This document shows, piece after piece, positions 1-12,902 of a stretch of DNA of 64,000 nt. A program made the translations under genes and the position numbers. The stretch covers positions 1,240,001-1,304,000 of the forward strand of contig JAHEWK010000016.1 of NCBI GenBank assembly GCA_020740775.1, written 5' to 3'. The notes beneath the pieces were generated by a model. That model made no database searches and was not told where the DNA came from. It worked only from the letters and a program-made list of their open reading frames with translations. Numbering within the stretch: position 1 is the stretch's first letter; each line of letters begins with the position of its first letter. This DNA is from Ilyonectria destructans. Lineage: Eukaryota > Ascomycota > Sordariomycetes > Hypocreales > Nectriaceae.

Positions 1-690
1 ATGCAGCCTTCTCTACACGGTCAGCCTATCGGAGATGGAGATTGTTACTAATTGTAGGTGTTGAATACTAAGTAAGTCCTGATTTGCTAAAGATCAAAGA
101 AGATCCATCGCCATTGGTTTATCTCTTGGCTCCGCGGAGATGCTTGATACGCTATTTTGTCGGCTGATCCAGATAGCCAGATAACGTTTCCGAGTTCCGT
201 CTTGAAGGTAACAATATTCCGATTCCGAATCAACTATGACCTGACTACATCTGACTCAATTAAGATATAACTTATCTCAACTACACGCGGCCCAGAGGTG
301 TTCCCCTCACTTAGTCTACACTCAAGTCCAGATACAAATACTCACGCGTACCAGGCTCTCCCGAACAGCACATGCATCGCTACGTATCGCCTTGGATTCA
401 CTTCTATTTTATATTCTTTACTCGCTGTTGATGTCAGATAACTGTAGGTGGGACATATCGGTCCTGAAAAGCCTCGGTCTATAATGATCGGGTTCCCTCC
501 TTGCTGATCCGATCAGCTTACTGTACTGTGGTGTGTATTCGTGGTGAGTTGCAATTTGTCAGCAACACAACTGCGGGGATACAATCAGCCGTCAGGTTCG
601 TACTCAACGCATAAATGAGATCTGTAAAGTTGTAATAGTTCTCAATTTCCCTTTATTTTGTCAAGAAACCAAACTCAAGTTAGAAGTCAA
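1..690. other. Left-edge intergenic region
   Basis: I see no coding sequence here. It is the 5' flank of the oxidoreductase gene starting at 691. The palindrome TCCGCGGA lies at 131-138; it matches the yeast Pdr1/Pdr3 site, but one copy this far upstream may be chance. Confidence 0.5.
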
Positions 691-1838
691 ATGTCTAATG
701 CTCAAATCTTGTCACGCCGAGCTTTTCGCCGCACCGATGACTTCGCTCCTGGAAACCCCAAGCTCAAGCTTGTCGCCGAGCATCTCCCACTTCCTCTCCA
801 CCCAACATCGGTCCTGATCAAGGTCCATGCTGTCGGCCTCAACTATAGGGATGCCAATACTGCAAATGGTGGTAATCCTTGGCCGGTCTTGCCTCACGGA
901 ATTCCAGGAAATGATGCAGCAGGAGAGATCATAGCCGTTGGTGATAGGGTCAAGACATTAGTGCTTGGAGATCGAGTTGCCCCGACCACTGACACGGAGA
1001 ATATCACTGGGCGAGAGTCGACAAGATCTTGGTTGGCAGCCGATGAAGATGGAGTCATGGCCGATTACTTGGTCTTTGATGAGACTAAAGTGTGCAAGCT
1101 CCCGGGCTATCTCGATTGGCTATGTGCAAGCATAATCCCTTGTGCCGGGGTGACTGCATGGGCTGCACTTAAGGGTACCCGTATTGGTCAAACTGTGTTG
1201 ATTCAAGGTGAGCTTATTATGGCCAAGGAGATTATCGTCTACTCACGATTTCCAGGCACTGGCGGTGTGAGCATGTTTGCGCTCAAGTTGGCCCGACTGG
1301 CAGGTCTCAAAGTGATTTTGACATCCTCCAGTGACGAGAAACTCAACAATATGAAGGAGCGGTTTCCATCTCCGCCCCTTCTGACTGTTAACTATTCTAC
1401 GAGTCCCGAGTGGCACGAACAAGTGCTCAAGCTTACTGAGGGCGTCGGCGTTGATCTAGTTGTCGAAGTCGGAGGCAACTCTTCGTTGATAAAGAGCATG
1501 AAGTGTACACGACGTGGAGGGACTATCAGTCAAGTAGGCTATCTCAGTAAGGGGGATAGTGCGGAGTTAGACCAGTTTCTTTCTGTCATCATCGATAGGA
1601 GAGTAGTCTTGAGGTGAGTGCATGCTACATTACTCACGACTAGGGGGGCTAACTTTCTATCAGAGGTATCAACGCTGGGTCAAAGCAGGATATGGATGAC
1701 CTTTGCGCTGCTTTGTCTGCCACTCGAGCAGAACTTAGCGATATTATAGACTCGGTATATCCATTCGAGCAGGCTGAGGAGGCCATCGAGTACATCTGGC
1801 AAGGTAAACAAGTTGGGAAGATTGTTCTCCGATTATAG
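691..1838 (+). CDS. MDR-family quinone oxidoreductase / alcohol dehydrogenase-like protein
   Basis: Predicted 349-residue NAD(P)H-dependent medium-chain oxidoreductase, probably cytosolic. The exons are 691-1207, 1256-1613 and 1664-1838; the two introns (48 and 50 bp) have GT..AG ends and keep the frame. The N-terminal half has the GroES-like fold signature GLNYRD and PGNDAAG. The Rossmann half has VLIQGTGGVS across intron 1 and GVDLVVEVGG. The zinc ligands of true alcohol dehydrogenases are not visible (GND stands where GHE is usual), so a zinc-independent quinone oxidoreductase type is more likely. The substrate is unknown. The ATG at 691 is the first good start. The gene converges on the ABC transporter with about 137 bp between stop codons. 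Confidence 0.88.
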
Positions 1839-1975
1839 ATGGATTTGCGAGATGCATTGCATTGGTGACAGCCCTTGAGAGGTTTATGATCAAATTATGG
1901 ACGTGAGTTTTGTGTTTGTATCAATTTGTCTACTCATTACGGCACCTTCTGCTTATGGCACTCAAGTGCTTTAGT

Positions 1976-4900
1976 CTATACTCGATCATCAACTCCCTCA
2001 TCAGATTTTGTCTGCCTAACCTTGTTCTTCAAACGCCTCACCCACCCTGCCAAAGTTCCAAATCCAAGCGTCCACCTCTTGATACGGGCTGTGTAGATGA
2101 AGAGGTATACAAGGAAGCAGTTGAATACAACATACACAACCATGTACCCAAGACAGGGCCACTTGTCGCCGGCATGTATGTTCAGGGTCTTCATGTACTC
2201 CGCGCCATCGTTGTAAGGGCAGTATCCGCAGTTCGACGTCGCATTAGGGTCCTGGAGATATCCTGCCTTGGCGATGTTTTCGACGAAAGAGCTTGCATAC
2301 TCTGCGCAATTAAGGCCAGGCGGCGGGTCGAAATGCGCAAACTCGGGTTCGCTGCATTTCACCGATACCAGGGGCAATATAGTAGACAGCACACCTCTGC
2401 TAAGCCACGTCGCCGGGTTGATGTAGTATAGCCAATACTTCCAAAAGGCCGGGAGTGCTGAGTATGGTACAAAGACACCATTGACAAGGGCAGTGATGCA
2501 GAAGAAGAACGGTAGAATCTAAGAAATACCAGTCAGTATGTGGCGTTGAATGGAAAAGGACCCATCAAGGACCCAAAGCCAACTCACATTCGAAACCGAC
2601 GCGTACTTTGGTCCAAACGAAGCGATCCACTGCCCCCAACTAGCCATGAATAGAGACCACAGAATTGTCATCAAGTACACATATCCTGAGACTGAAGCAG
2701 TCACGGGAAGGCCAGTTGGGAAATACCACAGTAGAAAGTAGAGGGTGCCAGAAACGATGGACATCGGGATCTCCGTCAAAACATTGGCTGTGCAAAAGGC
2801 GACCCAGCCATAGGTACAGCTTGGTAGCTCGCGATCCTCCCAGAGATCTCGGTTGCGGAAGAAATAAATAACGACGCTGTTAACTACCGAGGGAGGGACG
2901 AAGAAAGGATAGATAATGGCCGTAAACATGCGGTTCTGTAGAGAGGCGACATCATTTCCCAGATTCCAGAAAGTCTAGATCTTATCAGAGATGAGTTCTT
3001 CCACCGAAGGGCACTGGGATTTCAACTTACAAAGCCACTGATGATACCCATTGTTACATGGATGAAGAGGCGACCGTATACGTAATGTGGCTCACGCCAA
3101 TGCTTGATGAAAGTCCTCTTGGTGAGCAACACGCATTGATACCACGTTGAAGCCGCAAATTTGGTTGGCTTCTTGTCGGATGTGCCGATGTTTCTCTTTT
3201 CAGCCGCGATGATGTCGATTTCGTCATTAATCGCCTTGGCCTCATTACTCTTCCGCCACTCCTCGTTCCAGTCAACCGAAACTCCCTGGTCATTGACTCT
3301 CGGTCTCGATGCGGTTTCGAGGATGAACTCGGCCACATTTTGGTTCGGGGAACAGTGAAATCCACGGGCAGAAAAGTAGTCGATAACGACGGAGCCATTT
3401 TCCCCAACTGGGCCGAAGTAGAAGGTCTTTCCTCCGCGATTGAGGGCGAGAATCATGTCGAACTGCTCAATTAAGTCGGAGGAGGGTTGATGAATGGTGC
3501 AAATGATAGCTTGTCCTGCGTCGCAGAGTTTGCGGAGGAATCGGACAATGGAGTAGGCGGATTGACTGTCGAGGCCAGAAGTTGGTTCGTCCAGGAAAAG
3601 GAGCAACGCGGGTTTTGCCGCTTCGATAGGTTAGCAATAGTCCCTTAGTTCGCGGGCATCAAGGTGATAACATACCGAGCTCAACACCAATCGTAACACG
3701 TTTGCGCTGCTCGACAGTTAAGGATGATATGAGAGCGTGCTCCAGGTCATTCAACTCGAGAAGGTGCATAATGCGGTCGACATAGGCGATTTTCTCACTG
3801 CGAGGAACGTGGCTTTCCTGACGCAACAGGGCTGAGAACTCCAACGCTTCACGGATTGTAGATGAGCCTTCGTGAATGTCTCGCTGTTCGCAGAAGCCTG
3901 TCCCCCGCTGAAACTCTTCGCCAAGGGGACGTCCATTAACGAGCATGTCTCCAGATATAACGCCCACGGTTTGTCTTTGAGCGAGGGTATTCAATAGAGT
4001 GGTTTTGCCAGCACCAGAGGTTCCCATCAGAGCCACCATTTTCCCCGGTTTGGCGTACCCGGAAACATTGTTCAGCAGCTGGAGCTGACCGGAGCCGTAG
4101 GGGACTGTGTAGTTGATGTTTTTGAACGTGAAGACGCTCTTTCCGTCACCAATCTCTTCGAATGTATCGTCGGTCTCGGCTTGGGTCTGCTCGTTTGCGT
4201 TTGTTTTCGTCGGAGGTTTGGCAAAGACGGTTGACTGGGTGCTGGAGTCTGCGAGTCTGATCTTCTCAACCGCCACCACGTTGAGGACGAGGAAGAAGAC
4301 GGTGAAGGCGATGACAATGCCGAAATTGCGCCAAAGGTTTGACCGAAGGCTTTGAGTTGTCAGTCAGCTACAGAAACTTTTGGTCACCGGGGTTGGGCTT
4401 ACAAGTTAAATGAGACCTCGAGGTAAGAAAGACCATCAACTTGGGTGCTGCCAGCATCGGCTCCTGGCAAACTGCAACCTTGGTATCCGGCCTGTGCATC
4501 CGGACCACGGGGAACTAAGTTTGATTCGCTGCAGGACATTTTGAGACCATTGAATTCGTTTGTTTGCAACGCCTCGAATCCATAAGAAACGGGGTTGATG
4601 TAAGTGAACCAACCAAACCATGGAACGTCGCTCAGGAGCGTGCTTCTTGGGATAACGTAACCAGTGAAGATGAACATGATGTTCATGACTAGTTAACATA
4701 TTAGCTCCGTCTCCTTTTATTGAAATGCGTTGAAATCTGAGGGTACTTACAAACACCGACAAAGCGGATTGCATCATCTACCGTGCTCGAGAATGCCGCG
4801 AACATGCGGAACATGGTCGTAAGTGAGAAGGACACGACGTATACGAATAGTGTGAAGATGAAAAACTTGCTGACGTCGACGTCAAACCGTGCCAGGAAAT

Positions 4901-6703
4901 AGAACGGAATGGCCAACGAGACGACCATGACGAATAAGATGGGCAGGTCTAGAATTGCTCTAGCCAAGACAATAGCCGACGGACGACAGAAAGCAAACTC
5001 TCGCTGTCTCTGCAATGTCACTCGACCAACAATCGCCGGCATCAACTCGGCGAACTGGAGCCACCCGACAAACGCAATAGCGAAGAAGGCCATGCTAGAC
5101 TTGGAAAAGGCGGAGGAGGTAGCGCTCGAATCAATGTCGATGAAGTGGGATCCGACGATGATGGAAATGCTGATGATGATGAACAGTCTGGTGTAGAATG
5201 AGCTGCGCTCGTGGTAGAATAGCCAGATTTGACGGTGGAGACAGGCGAGGACCTGGCGTGGATAGGAAATCGTGAAAGAGGAGGATTTCGTGACATGCTT
5301 GGACTTGGATTGTTGGACAGTTTCATGGAATGTCCTGTGCTTTTCGTTTTCGATGCCTCGACTGTCGCCCTCGTATCCTTGGGTGTCAGCAAGGAGCCTC
5401 TGGTAGTGAGAGCTCTGCCGGAATGCTTGTGCAAGCTCCTCGGGTGTCTTTGGTGTCGTCTCTTCCCGCCCAGGTTGGAAGCGTCGCGCGTTCTTGTCCG
5501 AAATGGAAGTTAAGAAGTCTGCTGTAGTTCTGCCATAGTGTCAATGTTGTAGTTCATCAGATCTCCTGGGAATCATCCTTACTGTCTGTGAGGGCACTTG
5601 TATCCCAGGTCCTCAAAATACTTCTTCGCCTCGTCGGCGGGCCCTTGGAACAGCATGTGTCCAGCGTCAATGACCAGGACTTTATCCATCAGTTCGTATA
5701 TCGACTCTCCAGCTTGGTACAGAGTCACCAGGGTCGTCCTTTGGCTGACATCCGTGAAGACACGGAGTGCCTTGGCGAAACTCAGAGCTGTACTTGCATC
5801 GAGGCCGCGGGTCGAGTTATCCCAGCAAACTACCGACGCTCGTGTAGCCAAAGTCTCAGCCAAACTAACTCGTTTCCTCTCTCCACCAGAGACGCCACGA
5901 ATGTGTTCATCGCCCACAAGCGTCTGTCTCGTGTGCTCGATTCCAAACATTTGCAGAAAGGCATCTAAAACCACGGGAATCGTCCACTCATCCTTCTTTC
6001 GTGTCTTGTTTTTCAGCGCGAACCAGAGCGTTTGCCAAACTGTCAGTGAAGGAAAATGCCGATCGTCTTCCTCGCAGTAGACAACTTCGCCTCTGAAGTG
6101 GCGTTTTTGGTCGTCCGCCGAAATTGCCCCGTAGTACACTTCGCCTTCCACGGCGACGTACTCGTCACGATGATTGGCAATTGTCTTGAGAAACGTCGAG
6201 CATCCAGATCCGGGCCGGCCCAAAACGAGCATGATCTCGCCGTGTTGAACAGTGCCAGTAAAGTCGTGGAGAAGATTGACCGTGGGACCTTTGTTGAGCT
6301 TCATTCCGGGGATCTTGTCGCGGACGAAAGTCCATAGATCCGGCCCGAAGGTGTTGAGAATGGCTCGGGGGAGTGTCTTGACAGCTGCTGTAGAAGACTC
6401 AGCACCCCGAACGGTGAGGTTCTTGAAGGAAACGCCGAGTCTTTTCGCAGGATCTCCGTTGGGGGTCCTGGCATCAATGATGCCTCTTCGAAGAAATTCG
6501 GGGAGATCAAACTCGTCGTTGGACCAACGTGTCGAATCACTGGCAGCATCATAGTGAGGGGCTTCTGCCTTTGAGCGGCGTGATTTCGTCGTCAATTGTC
6601 GTCCAAGCTCGTGGAACTCCTCAATAGCATCCGACACGACAACATCGCCTTGAGGATTTTCTCCCCAGAGGCCGTGGCCTGGCTGAACAGCGGAGTCTGC
6701 CAT
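1976..6703 (-). CDS. PDR-type (ABCG) full-length ABC transporter
   Basis: Plasma-membrane drug or xenobiotic efflux pump of the fungal pleiotropic drug resistance family, 1459 residues, the usual full length. There are seven exons: 6703-5583, 5529-4751, 4688-4403, 4349-3676, 3620-3031, 2974-2588 and 2518-1976; all six junctions keep phase. The layout is NBD-TMD-NBD-TMD. NBD1 has the degenerate fungal Walker A GRPGSGCST (about 162-170) and the signature VSGGERKR (about 271). NBD2 has the canonical GTSGAGKT (about 838), the variant signature LTVEQRKR and Walker B with DEPTSGLD. Cys replacing Lys in NBD1 is normal for this family. The frame extends to 6766 only from a GTG, so the ATG at 6703 is preferred. 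No lesion is seen. The exported substrate cannot be told from sequence. Confidence 0.95.
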
Positions 6704-9560
6704 CGCGGATACCGTAACCGAGGGGGTGTGATCCTGTCTAGTCACGGTTGGCGAGTGAAAATTCACCTCAGAAGGTTATGATGGGCGACCGTTAAAAGAA
6801 CCAGTCTCACCGAGCCCTGTCGGCTGGTGGTAGGGTTATGATCTAGGACGAACAAGTCGATTACAAATGCATGCAGTGCTTAGTCTTGATAAACCAATTT
6901 TTGGATGACAAACTCGAGATGAAAGACTCTGCTGCCAAGAGGAGTCACAGGAGCCACTCTTCAAAGATGCATTGAACTAGGAAATTTGTGGGTTGTCCCT
7001 TATCCCCTCCCACGGGCTGGTTGAGGCAGAGCGGGGAGATTCCACCCACCAACAACATCGGGAATAACCCCGAGAACTCCATGGGGTCAAGGAGGGTAAA
7101 TGACGGTAAGGAGCCATCGTTCTCCACACTGTGCATCGTGAATGTTGCTGGCGTATAGAAACCCTTGAGTACGGAATCCAGGTTCCGACTATTGCGCGGC
7201 TCCTTACCGATCTAAGCAGTAGGGATATCCACATGGCTCGGCAAATATTTTCCCTGCTTGTAATTATGCCCCGTAATGACGGCTTAAGTCCGGATTTTTG
7301 CAACGCCACCACCGCCAGAGGGGACGCTAAGGGGAAGAAACCCTTGGGAATGTCTCTATGTCCACGCGAACTGGGTTATATTCGGCGATGCGGACGGTAG
7401 ATTCTCGGAAGACTAGAAGCTCACGATGCTTGTGATTCAGCTCGGATTCCCTCTTGTGGTGCGGCTGGACTTTCCACAAAGAGATACTCCGCACACGAGC
7501 CAGACTAAACCAACCTCGTTGGGCTCCTGTGCAGTCAATCACACCCAACCCCTATCACGTTGCCAGATTGAAGACGCGCAATTGGATGGCACTGTACATT
7601 TGAAGCCTCACTCAGTCTCAACAATTCATTCGTTGGCAGTACTTTGTATCGGCAACAAGTTTTCTCTTTTGGTTGCATAGGGAAAACACGAAATATGCCT
7701 TGCACTAATGAGCACACTAACGATTCAAATGGCGGCGTCTAGGGTCATTATTCCTTCAAATTTGTTCACTCCTAGAGCTTGGTTGACTTGATGTGATTGA
7801 TAAAGCTCAGTTCCAGCAGGTCTGTCTGACCTTCATACCGCAGAGACTCAACAAATTCGCCCGCAATCTTTCCCGCAAATGTCCCACAATTAACTATATG
7901 AGGAAGTGATCTACATGCATAAGGGGGTGGGCTGCAAACCCGTTGGTCATTAGCAGACCTGTCAAACCTCCATAAAGTTAGTTGTGCGCCCTAGTGTGAA
8001 AGATTGCGGGCGAATTTGTCGAGTCCATACGGTACTTGCGACTGCAATTCTAGCCTCCTCAGCTTTGAAACCATGGGACCTAGATACGAAGTACCAAAGT
8101 AGAAACCCACCATTCTGGTGATCCCTCCTCCTGCACCCTGCTGACCTGCCGCAAGCGGGTCCAGATGTCTGATTACGCTTGATCTTTAGCGTCACCGCAT
8201 CTTCGGCCCGCAGCTCCGCGCTAGTGTTTCCCCTTCAGCAATACCAGGGGGATTCGATCCTTACTCTGCAAGCCGAACTTTGCCATGAACATCTCCAATC
8301 TGAAAATGAGCAAGTTAATATTCAAGACATAGTCTGCTAGCTTTATTTTGAAGCTCCCGGCTATTACCCAAAAGCGAGTGTGCAACCTTAGCCCGAGCTT
8401 CAGAAATGAGAACCGTCACCCCTCGAGTTCTAGCGGTGACATGAACCATATCATGGATTTAGCTGAGACCTTGACGTGTGACGATTTCCAGAGGGAAGGC
8501 GACGTAGCAATGAACAGAATGGCTATAAACACTCAATATAGACTATGCGCTGTCAATACTATTTCGAGATGAGCATGCATGCATCAATTAACGATCAAGT
8601 TGACGAGATACAGCAAATGGAAAGTCTCATGGACAGCGGTCAGCGGCAACTGCCGAGCAAAATACAACGGCGCGGAGGGTTTGGGCTAAGTTCATTACCT
8701 AGTATCATTACTTGCCGAAGGACCCCTGTAGGGATCTGAAGGGGTCAAGTCAATGGGATGGTTTAGTGGACGTTGGCGGGCCATCATGCAGAGTGTAGAT
8801 GTCGCATCGGTCGCGTCCCGACATAGCCGAGTGCAGGGTTATTCACACCCTCGCGTTGTGCAGATTGCTCGCCACTCATGTCGAATAACTACGCGGCGAT
8901 AATCCGGTGTTGTGACTCACCACTCAGCTGCACATATCACGGAAACACGCCGCGCAATCTAAGTGCCCTGGCCTCTGGATTAGCCTCTAAAATTGGACTC
9001 GTTTTCACCGGTAAAAGCAGCAGCAATGATAGCAACTGATTTGTAATTAGGTTGCACAGCATAAAAATACGACATTATTTAATGTAGGTATCATTACATT
9101 CAGTATTTGTTCATTATTTTTACCGCCCAGCTTTCTTCAATTAGACTCCTTGCTCTTTTTCACATTCTAATCCTCTTTGCGCCACCTTACCCTGAACCAA
9201 GATGAGCAGAGCAGCGACAATCTAAACCAAGCTGTTGTTATCACCATATGATGAGGTTTTATTCGTCCCTTTACAACTTGCAGGGCACCATCCACCCAGA
9301 TTCCCGCTTTCTTGCCTGCCATACCGCCAGATCGATTAATCGTTGGTTATGTATAAATAGCTCCGCTATATATCTTGTTGTGTATACTAGTGTCTTAGAT
9401 AATTCGCCTTGCCCTAGGTGTCTATCTATAGTATATTGGGTTGTCTCTAGCTAGATTCAATAAAATGTGATGACATCTGCACATTCAGATATTGGGAGAT
9501 AGCAAAGCATTTAATACATATAACTGATTTAGAAATAAATATAAGAGTGGCTCTAGTGTT
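6704..9560. other. Long intergenic region upstream of the ABC transporter
   Basis: About 2.9 kb without a convincing gene. The part next to 6703 must hold the ABC transporter promoter. The right part (about 8990-9560) is AT-rich. Short open frames here have no recognisable motif. Confidence 0.5.
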
Positions 9561-11740
9561 TCATGCCTTCTCGAACATTTCATCATCCTTGTACGACTTC
9601 TTCATGACTGGAGTATGGATCTTCTTGTTAACGAAGCCAGTGAAAAGATGCGAAACGTCCTGAACGAAGAATGCTGAGATGATTGCGATGATGCCGAACA
9701 CGAGACTAGCCAAATAGACGATTCTGAAAGTGTCATGGTATCCCATTTTCGTACCCTCGCCGACTGCAGCAAGAATGGTATCATTCATGCCTGGGACACT
9801 GCCCAGAGCCAAGGCAGTTCCATTACCTATGGTTGTAAAGAGATCCGGTAGACTGCTATCGGGGAGACCAACTTTCGTGACAGCGGAGGTAAATTCTTGT
9901 GGCAGGAAGACCGCCAGCTTGTCAGTGAAGATGGAGACGTAAATGCTCACTGTTTAAAAAAGTCTCAGTACAGGTGATCGTCATGTTCCTAAAAGGGCCA
10001 CTTACAGGCGATGGTGCCAGTTACAGCTCGCATAGAAGCAAAGAGTCCCTGAGCAGCACCAATGTCCTCGGGCGGAACAACCAAACCAGCAATGAGGATC
10101 GCGACGGCTTCGACCCAGCCAACGCCGAGGCCACCCAGGATGGTAAGCTTATTTTCGTTAGTGGATTGTCTATCAGGGCCTTATGGATACTTACTGCGAT
10201 ACCTAAACCCTGCTTACTTTCGTCGACAAGAGACATCAGGGTTGAAAGACTGCGAGGAAGACACTCGCAGTCGCCAACTGCCAATTGGGTCGTCCTACCA
10301 GCTTAAAAAAGGGCGAAACAATACTCTCGCCGAGGGCCAAGCTGGCACCGGTTGTACTCTGAGGAGGTAGAGTTAATGCATAGTCTTCAGGTGGAAACAT
10401 GATTCACATACCGACATCAGACCAATGATGCCATTGTCAGTGGTAAAGAACACGGTAATCGCCATCGGCCAGAGCACATTTAGACAGTAAAATACCATTT
10501 GGCCGACACAGCCGACAATAAGAACGGCTACAAAGTTCCGGATCTTCAGCAGCTTCATGGGCATGAGAGGCTGACAAGGGGTTATGTACGTTTCTGGCTT
10601 GGTGTTAGCGACAACGAGGGCCAAAGGAGATGTCGAAGCCTACCATATAAGGCGAAAGCAATGAGCGTGACTCCTCCGACCACAATCGTTGAGATGACTT
10701 CAGCGCTCTTCCAAGGATATGTTCCTTGTCCCCAAGCTTGGTCCAAGGGTCAGCAAATTGTACAATCTTCGCTACCAAAAGCAGTTGAGAAGTCTTACTA
10801 AATTTAAGGAGAAGTAGGATAAGACCCGAGCAGTAAATTAGAAGCCCAAAGTAGTCGAGCTCTTTTAACTGCTGCAGCTTGGTCTTCTCCTGGTTGATCA
10901 TGTGGAAGTTTGGAGGGAAGTAGCAAAGTGCGTACAACACGACCGACAATCCTGAGACAATGGCATTTAGTCAGTAACACCACCTATACTCCGTTAGTCT
11001 CGCGACTTCCTTGGAGACTGAGCGCTGAACACTGACCTCCAACCGAGCTCCGTGTACTCTAAAAGGGCCCGCGCAATGGCAGGGCCGAAGCCGAGAGTAG
11101 GGAAGATTCCGAGGGTAATGGCAGCTTGGCCGTAGATGCGGTACTTGTTGGGGACAATCTCCTAGATGAGAAGCATATAAAGCTGCTGCGCACCGCCAGC
11201 AATGCCAGTAAGCACCGTTCCAGCTATCACAGTGTCGACCTTTTTCGCTCGCGCGCAAACGATGGAACCGACGACGGCGCAGAGCTGAGCACCGATCATG
11301 AAGTACCGGCGGCCGATGATGTCGCTGAGACGGCCAATGATCAAGAGCAATACGCCGCTTACTAGAGTGAATGTGAGAGTTACTAGGTAGATGTTGGGTG
11401 ATGGACCTGGTCCCTAGGTTAGCGTTTCGGGCATTAGAGTGCAGGGAGCGAGCGAGCGAACCAATATCGGCTTCAATCACAGAGAGGACATTGATCTATT
11501 TGTCATTAGAATTACCACAGTTCAATAAGACAGCGGAATATTATTAGATCAACTTACGGGCATGGAATAGCCAATGAAGAGGGTGTTTGCCATCAAAACA
11601 ATGGGGGCAAGGGTGCCCAGAAATCGGAATGATCGCCAGTAGCCCGGCCAATGCTCTGATCATCATCGTCTGTCGCGTTTTCCACATGGTTGGCTCGGAT
11701 GTCGGCGTGATCTTCCTTCCCAATTGATGGCAGGGCTGGA
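9561..11740 (-). pseudogene. Broken MFS transporter (TRI12-like efflux pump)
   Basis: Remnant of a 12-14 helix major facilitator of the fungal TRI12 (trichothecene efflux pump-like) group. Recognisable pieces are GRLSDIIGRRYFMIG in the first cytoplasmic loop, EIVPNKYR, then helices ending at the C-terminus EMFEKA near 9561. Several introns still splice in phase, for example around 10628-10677, 10193 and 9952. The frame is broken by TAG (11162-11164) inside a conserved helix end, by TGA (10971-10973) after the WRWCY stretch, by an apparent 1-bp loss near 10238-10246, and by a frame change near 11641-11655. No start codon fits the N-terminal frame. Assembly errors could mimic one lesion but hardly all four. 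The start of the remnant is approximate. Confidence 0.8.
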
Positions 11741-12902
11741 AATGAATCAGAGCAAGTGGACTAATGTGAACAAGACTTGTAGAGATGGCGAAAGTGGAAG
11801 AAGCAGCTTGAGATTGTTTATTTCTATGGGAGAACAAGGCCAGATAACTATGATGATAATATAGCTATTTAGCAGAGCCGAGTCTGCCGAGAGGCAATGA
11901 TACAAAACCACGGCCAGTGAAGGCGGAAACTCGATTTCCTGATGTCCACTTCCCGATATGACCTGGGGATTAGTGGAGACAGGTCTAGGCCGTGGAGGAT
12001 ACGTGGGGAAATGGAGGCGTAGAATCTGGGGAATGGTGTCGGATTGCATCTTCAGAGGCGGCTGTCATTGATGCCACCCACGTGCCAGTGTTGTATCATG
12101 TAGATAGGGCGAAGCGAGTCTAGACCGTCAGTAGTCGCACTACGGAGTCCTAAAGTTGTGTATCGTGTACTACGTAACTTAGTAGATATAGCTCGCTCTT
12201 GTGGCGCCTTGGAAGTTGCACACCCGTCAGCCCGACCCGATTTTGCCGCTAAACTGGCTTCAATCTTCGGCTAAAGGTTCGCGGGCCGGGTATCGTTGAA
12301 ATATGATCTCTGTTCATATTTCCTATTGCGGTATGCAAACAGCATAGAGCTGGTCGCGTGTGATGGGCAAGAAGATTTAAGTTCTCGGATCCTACTGTCG
12401 CATTAAATGGCCTCATATTATCCATCCCAAATATGCTAGCGGAATGCCGAGTTTACCCCTCTATGCAGACCCATCAAATGATGCGCGGAGGGGTTTGCTG
12501 CAAGTGTCTACACTACCACCCCATTCCCAACACAATCAAGTCACGAGCTGCCATTCATCACTTTAGAACCCCAGTTGTCACGTCACATCCAAGTTTTGCT
12601 CTCCCTTGATGGTTACCCTAGATTACCCTAGACCTTCGTATGAGGGCCCACCGTGGGTACCTGCTCTTGGGGGACGTTCCGATTGGACCGGGGCAAACGA
12701 GCGGTGAAACCCGCGCCGTGAAATTATGATCGCCGGGACCAGGAGCCCTTGTTCCCCCTCGTGTCCATTTCCTGACCATTTCCTGACGGGCCGACTGAGC
12801 CTGCTTTCACAACGCAGTCTTAATGAGACTTCTGAGCTGATTTCGAACATGTCAAGACCAGTCTGAATTGTTTCAAGATTGAAGCGCTCTGACCACGTCA
12901 TT
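11741..12902. other. Intergenic region between the MFS remnant and the GH3 gene
   Basis: No gene recognised. It carries the promoter of the beta-glucosidase at 12903, including a GGCTAAA element at 12269-12275. Confidence 0.5.
12269..12275 (+). promoter_or_regulatory. Possible XlnR/Xyr1-type site GGCTAAA
   Basis: GGCTAAA matches the known binding motif of the xylanolytic/cellulolytic activator XlnR/Xyr1 and lies about 630 bp upstream of the GH3 start codon. A 7-bp match is weak evidence alone; the downstream gene being a glycosidase is the reason to list it. Confidence 0.3.

Noticed and set aside
131..138. TCCGCGGA palindrome matching the yeast PDRE
   Set aside because: It lies 550 bp upstream of the oxidoreductase, not upstream of the ABC transporter, and is a single 8-bp match.
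6704..6766. Possible N-terminal extension of the ABC transporter
   Set aside because: The frame is open but begins with GTG; the ATG at 6703 gives a normal family start.
10971..11164. Introns hiding the two stop codons of the MFS gene
   Set aside because: Candidate splice sites around the TAG give an intron of about 33 bp that removes conserved residues; for the TGA, splicing past it breaks phase with the clear downstream frame.
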